Source: a virus. Taken from it: a DNA stretch of 35,609 bases. This document shows, one piece after another, positions 8,108 to 16,621 of the stretch. The DNA is taken from positions 1 to 35,609 of IMG/VR virus record IMGVR_UViG_3300028025_001393, one strand, 5' to 3'. Numbering within the stretch: the stretch's first letter is position 1; the number at the start of each line of letters is the position of its first letter. Below the pieces are notes generated by a model. It searched no databases. It saw only the letters and a program-made list of their open reading frames with translations, and was not told where the DNA came from. Both the position numbers and the translations under genes were made by a program.

Positions 8108-8716
8108 ATGACGGATTACAGTTCGTTAAAGAGTACGATAGCTAATTATTTAGCCAGGAGTGATTTAACATCTGTAATACCTGACTTTATACGATTAGCT
8201 GAAGAACGACTACGTAGAGATTTAAGATCGCGTCAGATGCTTGTAGTGGCTACTGCTAATACAACTTCGGGTGATTCTACGCTTGGGCTACCTTCTGACT
8301 TCTTGGAGATGCGAGATATACACTTGCAGACTACACCAAGGTCACCAGTAACCTATTTTTCCCCTAATACTTTCTATGCAAAGGCTAGGGCTACAGATAT
8401 AGGCAAGCCTGTTAATTACACTGTACTTGCTGCTGAAATACAGTTTGCCCCTATTCCTGATACTGCTTATAGCGTACAGATGCTTTATTACGCAAAGCCT
8501 GTGCTATTAAGCGATACAAATTCCTCAAATGTATTTCTTGCTAACTATCCAGATGCTTTGTTGTACGCTTCTCTGGGTGAGGCAGAACCGTATTTGATGA
8601 ATGATGCTAGATTGCAAACTTGGGCTGCTTTATATGAGCGTTCGATTACTGCGATTAACATTGCGGATCAATCGAGTGAGTATGGTGGTCAACCTATGTC
8701 TATGTTTTCTTCGTGA
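8108..8716 (+). CDS. Head-tail adaptor protein
   Basis: A 202-residue protein with the pattern of the podovirus adaptor family. It opens with a helical segment (YSSLKSTIANYLARSDL, then FIRLAEERLRRDLR), continues with a beta-rich middle (LGLPSDFLEMRDIHL) and has the conserved LYYAKPVLLSDTNSSNVFL followed by PDALLYASLGEAEPYL. Such adaptors sit below the portal and join it to the tail nozzle. Spacing to the neighbouring genes is only 2 and 8 bases. The family recognition is by motif memory and is good; the exact subfamily is not. Confidence 0.82.
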   Translation: MTDYSSLKSTIANYLARSDLTSVIPDFIRLAEERLRRDLRSRQMLVVATANTTSGDSTLGLPSDFLEMRDIHLQTTPRSPVTYFSPNTFYAKARATDIGKPVNYTVLAAEIQFAPIPDTAYSVQMLYYAKPVLLSDTNSSNVFLANYPDALLYASLGEAEPYLMNDARLQTWAALYERSITAINIADQSSEYGGQPMSMFSS

Positions 8717-8724
8717 GGTAAATT

Positions 8725-9111
8725 ATGGCTGAGATGTCAAACTATTTAGAGAATGCGTTGATTAACGCTACTCTACGTAATGTAGGTTATACGAGTCCTA
8801 CGACTTGTTTTGTAGCTTTGTATACGAGTGATCCGACTGATGCTGATGTCGGCACTGAGGTCACTGGTGGTTCTTATGCGCGTACTGCTGTGACGTTTGC
8901 ATCCCCTAGCAATGGCGTATCGACGAACAGTGCTTCTGTGACGTTCCCTACGGCTACAGGTAACTGGGGAACTATAACGTACATTGGTATTCGTGATGCT
9001 TCTACGTCGGGTAACTTGATGTATCACACACCGTTAGATGCTTCTAAGGCTATCAATACGGGCGATGTATTCACTATTTCAACTGGTAATCTTTCCGTTA
9101 CTCTGGAGTAA
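8725..9111 (+). CDS. Small beta-rich structural protein, tail-fibre-associated family
   Basis: A 128-residue protein. The N-terminus LENALINATLRNVGYTSP, then VALYTSDPTDADVGTEVTGG and the middle TFPTATGNWGTITYIGIRDA follow a common phage pattern usually annotated as a tail fibre or decoration protein. It is rich in Thr, Ser and Gly and predicted mostly beta. It begins the fibre block and is 2 bases from the next gene. The exact place in the virion is not known. Confidence 0.72.
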   Translation: MAEMSNYLENALINATLRNVGYTSPTTCFVALYTSDPTDADVGTEVTGGSYARTAVTFASPSNGVSTNSASVTFPTATGNWGTITYIGIRDASTSGNLMYHTPLDASKAINTGDVFTISTGNLSVTLE

Positions 9112-9113
9112 TT

Positions 9114-9794
9114 ATGGCGTTAGTTATTGCTGATCGGGTAAGGGAAACGTCCACCACTACCGGAACTGGAACATTGACACTGGACGGTGCTGTTAGTGGC
9201 TATCAGAGCTTTAGTACCGCTATCGGCAATAGCAACACGTGTTATTACACAATTACTCTAGGCAGTGCATGGGAAGTAGGCATTGGGACTGTTAGTGCTG
9301 GTCAATTGGCTAGGACTACAGTTCTAAAGTCTAGTAATTCTAATTCTGCTGTTGATTTTGGTGCTGGAGCTAAGGACGTATTTGCTACTTATGCAGGTGA
9401 TAAGGCTGTAGCTACAGATTTAGCTCAGACACTAACGAACAAGACTCTGACTGATCCTGCGATTATTGGTACGATCTTAGAGGATGTTTATACGATCACT
9501 GATGGTGCTGCGTTTGAGATTGACCCTGGCAATGGTTCAATTCAATTAATTACGCTAGGTGCTAGTCGTACTCCTAAAGCCACGAACTTTGTTGCTGGTG
9601 AGTCGGTGACACTGATGGTTGATGATGGCTCTGCTTATACATTGACATGGACTGATGCGACATTTGGTGGCTCTGGTGTGGTTTGGAAAACAGACTCAGG
9701 ATCAGCTCCGACGTTAAATACTACGGGCTACACTGTGATCGTACTGTGGGAAGTTGGGACACAGGTTTATGGTGCTCGCGTGGGGAATAACTAA
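9114..9794 (+). CDS. Beta-rich virion protein with ADRVRETSTTTGTG motif
   Basis: A 226-residue protein starting MALVIADRVRETSTTTGTGT followed by LTLDGAVSGYQSFSTAIG, a widespread N-terminal module in phage tail and fibre proteins. The rest (YTITLGSAWEVGIGTV, ARTTVLKSSNSN, then a C-terminal beta domain with SVTLMVDDGSAYTLTW) fits a trimeric fibre-associated structural protein. The stop overlaps the next start as TAATG. The structural role is well supported by type; the receptor or partner is unknown. Confidence 0.75.
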   Translation: MALVIADRVRETSTTTGTGTLTLDGAVSGYQSFSTAIGNSNTCYYTITLGSAWEVGIGTVSAGQLARTTVLKSSNSNSAVDFGAGAKDVFATYAGDKAVATDLAQTLTNKTLTDPAIIGTILEDVYTITDGAAFEIDPGNGSIQLITLGASRTPKATNFVAGESVTLMVDDGSAYTLTWTDATFGGSGVVWKTDSGSAPTLNTTGYTVIVLWEVGTQVYGARVGNN

Positions 9795-11761
9795 TGTTAG
9801 CTAAAGCTCTACAGGGTGCTGGTAAGTCTGCTGTTCCTGCATACATAGAAGATGTATTTAGTACGTATCTTTATACTGGTACTTCTGCAAATAGGTCAAT
9901 TGTTAATGACATTGATTTAGCGGGTAAAGGTGGTTTGGTATGGATTAAAACTCGTAGTGAACCGTGGGAACATTACCTTGCAGATACAGTTAGAGGAACA
10001 TCAAAATCATTAGCTACAAATAACACCAGCCCAGAATCTACGGGGCTTACAAATGCAATAACATCATTTAATTCTAATGGCTTTTCATTAGGAATAGATA
10101 CAAACTTAGAGGCGGTAAATAGGTCACCAAAAAACTATGTTTCATGGACATTTAGAGATCAGCCTAAGTTCTTTGATGTGGTGACTTATACGGGGAATGG
10201 AGCAAACAGAACTATTTCCCATAATCTTGGTTCTGTGCCAGGCTTTATTATTGTCAAACGTACAGACGCAACAGTAAATTGGCAATGTTATCACCGTAGT
10301 CTTGCAAACACGCAGTATATGGTTATTAATACTACGGATGCAGTAGCTACTGGTGCGACTAGATGGAACAGCACAACGCCAACAAGCACAGTTTTTAGTG
10401 TTGGAACAGCAACTGAAACAAACGCTTCTGGCGGCACTTACGTCGCCTACCTATTCGCCCACGACGCTGGAGGCTTTGGCGCGTCTGGTACGGACAATGT
10501 GATTAGCTGTGGTAGTTATGTGGGTAATGGCGGTGTGAACCCTATCAACCTTGGTTATGAAGCGCAGTGGGTGTTTGTAAAGCGTATTGATAGCGACGGT
10601 GGGGATTGGTGGTGCTCTGATATTACGCGTGGCATGACCGTAGGAAGTATTGATCCAGCTATTGCTTTTAACTCGTCTAATCCAGAAAACACCAGCCATA
10701 ACTGGGTAGAGCCTCGTGCTAACGGCTTTGCTTTAACTAGCGCATCGGTGGTCACAACAAATAGCGTTAATGGATCTGGATTTAATTACATCTACATAGC
10801 CATACGTCGTGGCCCTATGAAAACGCCGACTGATGCGACTAAGGTGTTTAGTCCATTAACAAGAACTGGTACAGGAGCTGTTGCTTCGGTTACTGGTGTC
10901 GGATTTACGCCAGATTTGCTGTGGTCAAAATCTAGAAACACGGGTAATGCTATTGGGCTTCATGATCGACTACGTGGGTCAACGCGAGAACTGTTATCAA
11001 ACAGCACTGCAATTGAATTTAATGACGCTTCAAGTGTAACCTCCATCAATATGGATGGGTACTCTTTTGGTACAGATGCAAGCGCCAGCGGAACTGTAAA
11101 CCTTAACACAGCAAATTATATCTATTGGAACTTTAAGCGCGCCCCCGGCTTCTTTGATGAGGTGTGCTATACGGAAACAGGGTCAGCCAGAGCGCAGCCG
11201 CATAATCTTGGCGTTGTTCCTGAGCTTATAATCCAAAAATCCAGAAGTTCTGTGGTTAATTGGATTGTTAGTTTTAATTTTACTGCTACAACTCAAAATT
11301 TAGCTAAATTAAACTTAACTACTGCTGCAAACATTAACATAACCTATGCAAGTGCAGGAGAGATGACAGCAGCTCCAACTGCTACTAATGTCAATTTAGC
11401 CGCAGCATACGCGACCAACACTACGTTGGTTATGTATTTATTTGCAACTCTTGCTGGTGTATCTAAAGTAGGTAGCTACACAGGAACGGCAGCATTGCAG
11501 ACTGTGAATTGTGGTTTTGCTGCGGGTGCGAGGTTTGTACTTATTAAGCGTACAGATTCAACAGGCGATTGGTACGTATGGGATTCAGCGCGTGGAATTA
11601 GTTCGGGTAATGATCCGTATTTGTTATTGAACTCAACTGCCGCTGAAGTTACTGGAACCAATTACGTAGACACCGATACCACAGGCTTTAAAGTAACTGC
11701 GGCTGCTCCTGCTGCGTTAAATGCTTCAGGCGGTACTTACATTTTCTTAGCTATTGCTTAG
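9794..11761 (+). CDS. Large repeat-containing tail protein (DUF7483-like), probable fibre or receptor-binding protein
   Basis: A 655-residue protein made of about six related beta units. Each has a core of hydrophobic-V-x-K-R-x ending near Trp (for example GFIIVKRTDATVNW, QWVFVKRIDSDGGDWW, RFVLIKRTDSTGDWYVW), often followed by a line such as NASGGTYVAYLFA. This is the pattern of the DUF7483 phage structural family. The unit repetition and the tail-fibre-assembly-like gene directly downstream suggest that it is the host-contacting fibre or spike. Enzyme motifs are not seen. Confidence 0.75.
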   Translation: MLAKALQGAGKSAVPAYIEDVFSTYLYTGTSANRSIVNDIDLAGKGGLVWIKTRSEPWEHYLADTVRGTSKSLATNNTSPESTGLTNAITSFNSNGFSLGIDTNLEAVNRSPKNYVSWTFRDQPKFFDVVTYTGNGANRTISHNLGSVPGFIIVKRTDATVNWQCYHRSLANTQYMVINTTDAVATGATRWNSTTPTSTVFSVGTATETNASGGTYVAYLFAHDAGGFGASGTDNVISCGSYVGNGGVNPINLGYEAQWVFVKRIDSDGGDWWCSDITRGMTVGSIDPAIAFNSSNPENTSHNWVEPRANGFALTSASVVTTNSVNGSGFNYIYIAIRRGPMKTPTDATKVFSPLTRTGTGAVASVTGVGFTPDLLWSKSRNTGNAIGLHDRLRGSTRELLSNSTAIEFNDASSVTSINMDGYSFGTDASASGTVNLNTANYIYWNFKRAPGFFDEVCYTETGSARAQPHNLGVVPELIIQKSRSSVVNWIVSFNFTATTQNLAKLNLTTAANINITYASAGEMTAAPTATNVNLAAAYATNTTLVMYLFATLAGVSKVGSYTGTAALQTVNCGFAAGARFVLIKRTDSTGDWYVWDSARGISSGNDPYLLLNSTAAEVTGTNYVDTDTTGFKVTAAAPAALNASGGTYIFLAIA

Positions 11762-11769
11762 GGTAAATC

Positions 11770-12210
11770 ATGGAACTAAGAATTAGAGACACGGGCGCGG
11801 TGATGACGGAATCAGAATTCCGGTCACTGCATCCAAATACCAGCTTCCCACAGCAGCTATCAGTTGCTTTATTGAATGAGTTTGGTGCTGACCCAGTGCT
11901 AAATGGCGCACAGCCAACGGCTACTAGGTATCAGATTGTTGTTCGTGATGGCGTAGAAGAAATCAATGGTCAATGGTTCACGAAGTTTACGGCTAATGAT
12001 ATAGATGCAGACGCTATTGCTGCTTTGGATGCCCAACAGGCTGCGTCACAACGGACTGAGCGTAATCGTCTAATAGCTGTGTGCGATTGGACACAAGTCG
12101 CTGATAGTCCTGTAGATAAGGAAGTATGGGCTACTTATCGTCAATCATTGAGGGATATTCCATCGCAAAGCGGGTTTCCTTGGGATATAACTTGGCCTGT
12201 GGAGCCATAA
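11770..12210 (+). CDS. Tail fibre assembly chaperone-like protein
   Basis: A 146-residue protein. The C-terminal segment RNRLIAVCDWTQVADSPVD followed by WATYRQSLRDIPSQSGFPW is the hallmark of phage tail assembly chaperones (Phage_TAC/APC type), with the Trp and Tyr positions conserved. The N-terminus (TESEFRSLHPNTSFPQ) matches proteins encoded just after fibre genes. It presumably helps fold or attach the 655-residue protein encoded upstream. The family call is firm; the specific client is inference. Confidence 0.85.
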   Translation: MELRIRDTGAVMTESEFRSLHPNTSFPQQLSVALLNEFGADPVLNGAQPTATRYQIVVRDGVEEINGQWFTKFTANDIDADAIAALDAQQAASQRTERNRLIAVCDWTQVADSPVDKEVWATYRQSLRDIPSQSGFPWDITWPVEP

Positions 12211-12744
12211 ATGCTTGGATTTATTCCGTTAAGTGCTGCTGCGGTATCTGATGACTCACTGAGTACCATTATTGCTGCTAATGCAGCTGTCACTGGTAAT
12301 GCGGTAGTTATTGCATCTGGAACTAGAACTGCTAACGGTGCTGCGGCTATATTAGGTAAAGCCATTGTAACGGCCTATGAAGGGGCTATACAGGGCAATG
12401 CAGCGATTACTGGCAGGGCTGTAGTAACTGCACTAGGCGGGTATAACAGAGAGGCTGTAGCGGCTATATTAGGTAGCGCTACAGTTACGGCTGACGGAGC
12501 TAAGTTAGTCTTAGGTAATGCGTCAATAGTGTGTGTCTCTACTGTATCTGCTGTTGCTAGCAATGTTGTCTTAGGTGGTGGACAATTTAATGTCACGACA
12601 GTTGTTGTAGCAAATGGTGGATTAATTGCACTAGGAAACGCTAGTATTATGGGCAAGGCTATCGTAACAACTAAAGGGATGATCTATGGTGAAGAATGGA
12701 CTAAACAAGTTCCTGTGGGTGATACATGGCTAAGACAAGAGTAG
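12211..12744 (+). CDS. Repeat-rich beta protein of unknown function
   Basis: A 177-residue, Ala/Val/Gly-rich protein starting right after the stop of the chaperone-like gene. It contains eight copies of a short strand motif G-[NKRS]-A-x-[IV]-x (GNAVVI, GKAIVT, GNAAIT, GRAVVT, GSATVT, GNASIV, GNASIM, GKAIVT), spaced irregularly. The tail ends EEWTKQVPVGDTWLRQE, a Trp-containing end common in small phage tail proteins. It overlaps the next gene by 19 bases. A stacked beta or solenoid structure is plausible; the function is unknown. Confidence 0.7.
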   Translation: MLGFIPLSAAAVSDDSLSTIIAANAAVTGNAVVIASGTRTANGAAAILGKAIVTAYEGAIQGNAAITGRAVVTALGGYNREAVAAILGSATVTADGAKLVLGNASIVCVSTVSAVASNVVLGGGQFNVTTVVVANGGLIALGNASIMGKAIVTTKGMIYGEEWTKQVPVGDTWLRQE

Positions 12745-14387
12745 CGTTTGGTGAGTGGACACCAGATCAGCCTGGCATTCTAGGTGGTGTAACTGAAGCT
12801 GTAAATTGCTATCCTGTTGCTAATGGATATGCTCCTATAAAGTCTATTCAGCCGTATCCTAACGCTGAGACTCAAGCTAGTGAAGCATTGCTAACCACGT
12901 TTGGCGGTAAGTTTGGCGGTCAGAATGTACTGTTTGCCGCTAGTGCATCCAAGATATTTAAGTTTGATCCTACGAACAATAACTTTGTAGATGTAAGTAA
13001 GTCTGGTGGTTATACGTCTACTACGTGGGATATAACTCAATTCGGGCCTGTTGTTATTACTGCTAACGGTAATGCAAAGCTACAGTCATATAATCTTTCT
13101 AGTTCTTCTCTTTTTGCTGACTTATCTGCTGATGCTCCTACTGCAAAGTACGTTACTGTTGTGCGTGATTTTGTTGTTGCTGCCAATGTTGCTGGAGCTG
13201 AAAGTACACTTTATTGGTCTGACATCAACAATGAGGCCAATTGGACTGCATCTTCGTCTAGTCAGTCTGACTCTCAGTTGCTTCCTGATGGTGGCGACAT
13301 TACTGGTCTTTCTGGTGGCGAATACGGACTGGTTTTCTTGGAAAGAGCTATTTATCGGATGACCTATTCGGGTTCTCCGTTCTTCTTTCAATTTGATGCT
13401 ATCTCACGCTCATTAGGCTGTATCGCTAATGGCTCTATCGCACAGTTATCAGATCAGACATACTTTTTAGCTGATGATGGCTTTTACGTATGTAATGGTC
13501 AGAGCGTCACTCCTATAGGTGCTGAGAAGGTTAATCGCTGGTTCTTTGAGAATGTAGCTATTGACCAAGTTTCAACTGGGATGAGTGCTTCTGTTGATCC
13601 TATTCGTTCATTGGTTATATGGGTGATGCCTACTGCGTCTGGTAAGCAATTGCTTATTTATAACGCGAAGCTAAATAGGTGGTCTTTTTCTGATATTGAT
13701 GTAAATTCAATTGCTTATGTATTAACTGCGTCTGCTACGTTAGAGCAATTAGACAAGATCAGTATTACTCAGGGTTCTAATACGTTAGCAGGTACGTATA
13801 CTCAGTCTGGTACGACTATTACTGTTACAGCGACTAATCATGGGTTGCAGACAGGTGGTTTTGTGTACTTTGATGCGACTACAGGTGGTGCTACTGATAA
13901 CTTTTATCAGATAACACGTACTGGAACTAATACGTTTACTGTAACGTCTGCAACATCTACGACTATTACGACGAGTAACTGTACGTTATCGCTACCTTCT
14001 ATTGATAATTTGACGGCTAGTTTTGATGATCGTGCGTATGCTGGTGGAAATTGGTTCTTAGCTGCTGTATCTGGTCAGAAAGTCTATGGTTTTACTGGTG
14101 ATTTCCAGCCTTCTTATGTTTCTAGCCAAGATTTAGACTTAGGTCGTAGCTTAGTAACGCTTGCTAAACCTATAGTTGATAACGGTATTGGAAATGTTGC
14201 AATATCTAGCCGTGTTTTAATGAATGATGAGATTCAATATACTAGCTATGCTGCTCAAGATACGATAAATCGAGTTTCTTTGCGCTCTAATGGTAATTAT
14301 CATCGAGTGAAAGTGCAGCCTACTGGTGCAGATTGGCGAACTATTGTTGGTGTTGATTTGGAATACTCTGTTTCAGGTGATCGATGA
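12726..14387 (+). CDS. Tail nozzle / packaged-DNA stabilisation protein, P22 gp10-like
   Basis: A 553-residue protein. The N-terminus RVAFGEWTPDQPGILGGVTEAVNCYPVANGYAP is typical of P22 gp10-like tail hub proteins (shown here only as landmarks: FGEWTPDQPG at about 7-16). Beta-propeller-like segments follow (RDFVVAANV, TLYWSDINNEANW, GLVFLERAIYRM, FFFQFDAISRSLGC). An extra Thr-rich domain at about 343-427, with TVTATNHGLQTGGFVYFD, looks like an inserted fibronectin/Ig-like module. It would cap the portal-adaptor channel and hold the tail. Its ATG lies inside the preceding gene; its stop overlaps the next start. Confidence 0.8.
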   Translation: MAKTRVAFGEWTPDQPGILGGVTEAVNCYPVANGYAPIKSIQPYPNAETQASEALLTTFGGKFGGQNVLFAASASKIFKFDPTNNNFVDVSKSGGYTSTTWDITQFGPVVITANGNAKLQSYNLSSSSLFADLSADAPTAKYVTVVRDFVVAANVAGAESTLYWSDINNEANWTASSSSQSDSQLLPDGGDITGLSGGEYGLVFLERAIYRMTYSGSPFFFQFDAISRSLGCIANGSIAQLSDQTYFLADDGFYVCNGQSVTPIGAEKVNRWFFENVAIDQVSTGMSASVDPIRSLVIWVMPTASGKQLLIYNAKLNRWSFSDIDVNSIAYVLTASATLEQLDKISITQGSNTLAGTYTQSGTTITVTATNHGLQTGGFVYFDATTGGATDNFYQITRTGTNTFTVTSATSTTITTSNCTLSLPSIDNLTASFDDRAYAGGNWFLAAVSGQKVYGFTGDFQPSYVSSQDLDLGRSLVTLAKPIVDNGIGNVAISSRVLMNDEIQYTSYAAQDTINRVSLRSNGNYHRVKVQPTGADWRTIVGVDLEYSVSGDR

Positions 14388-14692
14388 CACAATTTCGTAC
14401 TTTACCCCCATTTGGTGCTGATAACCGTGCTGTATCAGAGGTTGTTCGTGGGATTATGGATGGTAAAACGAATAATGTAGGATATTTCACGACTACGACA
14501 TCAGCTACTCAGACAACATTAAATGACCCTAGAATAGGTTATGATTCGGCAATAATTTTTACGCCTATGAATGAAAAAGGGGCACAAGAAATGGCTAAGT
14601 TATGGGTGGGAACAAGATCACGAGGAAGTGCAATCATTAATCATGCTAGTAACGCTCATCTATGTGAATTTATGTACATTGTTGTCGGCTAA
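14384..14692 (+). CDS. Small virion-associated protein, unknown function
   Basis: A 102-residue protein in an ATGA overlap with the nozzle gene. The pattern NNVGYFTTTTSATQTTLNDPRIGYDSAI, with IINHASNAHLCEFMYIVVG at the end, is a recurrent small beta-sandwich protein of phage tail modules. (Landmarks: NNVGYFT near 30, the His-Ala-Ser-Asn-Ala near 88.) The function is not assigned. It ends in a TAATG overlap with the next gene. Confidence 0.72.
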   Translation: MTQFRTLPPFGADNRAVSEVVRGIMDGKTNNVGYFTTTTSATQTTLNDPRIGYDSAIIFTPMNEKGAQEMAKLWVGTRSRGSAIINHASNAHLCEFMYIVVG

Positions 14693-15090
14693 TGGAATAT
14701 AAATATATAGGGTCGCAGGAACTACGGGGCTGGTGGGGAACGATTAAGCCAGCGTTAGAGAAAATATGGTCTAAAGGAAATACTGGATGGATAGTTGAGG
14801 ATGTATATACAGACTGTTTTAATCAAAAGAGTATGCTTTTTGTATTGATAGAGAATAACCATTACAAGGGGTTCTTTATATTGCAGCCACTAGGTGAGAC
14901 ATTGCACGTATGGGCTGCTTATTCGTTAGAAAATAGTTATGATGTTGTCGAAAATGCCTTAAAATATATAAAAGGTATGGCTAAAGAAGCCAATGTTAAA
15001 AATATAACTTTTTCTAGTTTTCGTCGTGGGTGGGACAAAAGGGCGGCAGCGTATGGTTTCCGTCCTAAACAGTGGATTTGCGAGGTGTAA
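14692..15090 (+). CDS. GNAT-like internal virion protein, similar to T7 gp13 type
   Basis: A 132-residue protein whose layout follows an acetyltransferase fold: a central strand pair (MLFVLIENNHYKGFFIL) then LHVWAAYSLENSYDVVENALKYIK and a C-terminal strand with GWDKRAAAYGFRP, the usual place of the acetyl-CoA-side YGF motif. Degenerate GNAT proteins of this kind occur in podovirus tail/internal protein modules. Catalytic activity is not established here. It starts at ATG in a TAATG overlap. Confidence 0.62.
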   Translation: MEYKYIGSQELRGWWGTIKPALEKIWSKGNTGWIVEDVYTDCFNQKSMLFVLIENNHYKGFFILQPLGETLHVWAAYSLENSYDVVENALKYIKGMAKEANVKNITFSSFRRGWDKRAAAYGFRPKQWICEV

Positions 15091-15092
15091 TT

Positions 15093-16130
15093 ATGGGTGG
15101 TGGCGGCGGTAGTCAAAATAGCACAACAACTACGAGCATTGATCCAGCAATCAAGCCGTATGTTACCTATGGTTTAGAGGAAGCTAAACGTCTTTACACA
15201 AGTGGTACTCCATCTTTTTACTCTGGCAAAACTTATGTAACTCCTTCTGAGTCTACTTCAGAGGCTCTACGTCGAGCAGAGACTAGGGCATTAAGAGGTT
15301 CTCCTTTAATTGGACAAGCTCAGGATGTTGTAACGTCTCAGATGGGTTATACAAGCCCTCAAGCAAAGCAAATTCAAGACTTAGGGATGTCTGCTGCTGA
15401 TCCTAGTTCAGCGTTCTATCGTTCAATGATGGAAGGTATGCCGGAGTCTGAGGCTCTTGGTTTAGCTAGAAGGACAGCTACAGGCCAGTATTTAGAGCCT
15501 AGTCCATTCCTACAGGGTGCGTTAGGTCAAGCTAACCGTTTGGCCTCTGAGTCTTATCAAGAAGGTCTGAGAGGTCTGCAATCACAGGCTGCTGCGTCTG
15601 GTCGTTATGGCTCTGGTGCGGCAGGACAGCAAATTCAAAAAGGCCAAGATGTATTTGCTCGATCTTTGGCTGAACAGAATCAAAAAGCGTACCTTGAGAA
15701 TTACTTGCAGGAACGTGCTAACCAAGAGGCTGCTATTAAGAGCTTAGGCACAATGGAGCAGCAAGGTATAGCGAATAGGTTTGCTGGTGCTGGCGGGTTG
15801 ACTGCTGGTCAGCAAGAAGCATTAAAGACAAAATTAGGTGCTTTGGCTTCAGCTCAGGGTATTACTGCTGATGACTTGGCAAGACAATATCAGGCGGCTA
15901 CGGCTGCTCCTGGTATGGCTGAGTTGGACTATGCTGACATTGATAAGCTGTTAAAAGTAGGCACAGCTAGAGAAGGTCAATCAGCAGCAGAATTGAAAGA
16001 TGCAATGGATCGATTTAACTTTGAGCAGAATTTGCCTTACGCAAAACTTTCTCAATTTGCTAATTTGTTTAGTTCCGTTCCTCAAGGTGGAACAGTTACT
16101 AGTACAGCTACACCATCAGGGGGTAAATAA
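15093..16130 (+). CDS. Internal/tail structural protein with MGGGGGS start
   Basis: A 345-residue protein. I choose ATG 15093, preceded by GAGGTG at 15082-15087, over an upstream in-frame GTG at 15072, because MGGGGGSQNSTTTT followed by SIDPAIKPYV is the usual N-terminus of this phage family. The middle is Ala/Gln/Gly-rich and helical (GRYGSGAAGQQIQKGQ, LENYLQERANQEAA). It is one of four consecutive proteins likely to be internal virion or DNA-ejection components. No enzymatic motif is seen. Confidence 0.75.
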   Translation: MGGGGGSQNSTTTTSIDPAIKPYVTYGLEEAKRLYTSGTPSFYSGKTYVTPSESTSEALRRAETRALRGSPLIGQAQDVVTSQMGYTSPQAKQIQDLGMSAADPSSAFYRSMMEGMPESEALGLARRTATGQYLEPSPFLQGALGQANRLASESYQEGLRGLQSQAAASGRYGSGAAGQQIQKGQDVFARSLAEQNQKAYLENYLQERANQEAAIKSLGTMEQQGIANRFAGAGGLTAGQQEALKTKLGALASAQGITADDLARQYQAATAAPGMAELDYADIDKLLKVGTAREGQSAAELKDAMDRFNFEQNLPYAKLSQFANLFSSVPQGGTVTSTATPSGGK

Positions 16131-16618
16131 TGGGTGATCCAGTTACTACAGGAATGTTGATAGGTGCTGCTATGGGTGGCGGTAGTGCGGCGATTAAGGG
16201 TGGTGATCCTCTTACTGGCGCATTAATTGGTGGGGCTACTGGTGGTCTTGGTGGTGGGTTTGCTGGTGGTTTTGGTGGTGCTGCTGGAGCTCCTGCTAGT
16301 GGCATTATGGGTACTGGTGCTGGATTTGCAGGTAATCAACTTGCTGCTGCTCCTACACTTATGCAGCAACTTGGCGGTGGAGCAATGGGCGTTAAAGATG
16401 TTTTTAGTGCCGCTAATACGTTTATGAACCAGAATCCTACAACATCTCAAGTAGGACTTGGATTAGCTAAAGACTTAATGCAAGGTGCTGCTCCAGTCCA
16501 AATGCCAGGAGGTATGCCTGTATCTCGTGGACAGATACAGCCAGCAGACTTTATGAGCCTATTAAATCCTCAACAGTCACAAGTTATTCGTCCGCAATCT
16601 ATTTCATTACTGGGGTAA
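16130..16618 (+). CDS. Gly/Ala-rich virion protein
   Basis: A 162-residue protein starting in a TAATG overlap. The first 70 residues are Gly/Ala-rich with small hydrophobic segments (MLIGAAMGGGSAAIKGG, GALIGGATGGLGGGFAGG), a pattern of membrane-active glycine-zipper segments found in internal virion proteins that form ejection channels. The C-terminus is Gln/Pro-rich. The glycine zipper is seen; channel formation is inference. Confidence 0.68.
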   Translation: MGDPVTTGMLIGAAMGGGSAAIKGGDPLTGALIGGATGGLGGGFAGGFGGAAGAPASGIMGTGAGFAGNQLAAAPTLMQQLGGGAMGVKDVFSAANTFMNQNPTTSQVGLGLAKDLMQGAAPVQMPGGMPVSRGQIQPADFMSLLNPQQSQVIRPQSISLLG

Positions 16619-16621
16619 TGT

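Noticed and set aside
16108-16305. Pro/Ala-rich - strand frame
   Set aside because: It is the antisense of a Gly/Ala-rich + gene; the Pro-rich composition is the expected complement, and there is no ribosome-binding site.
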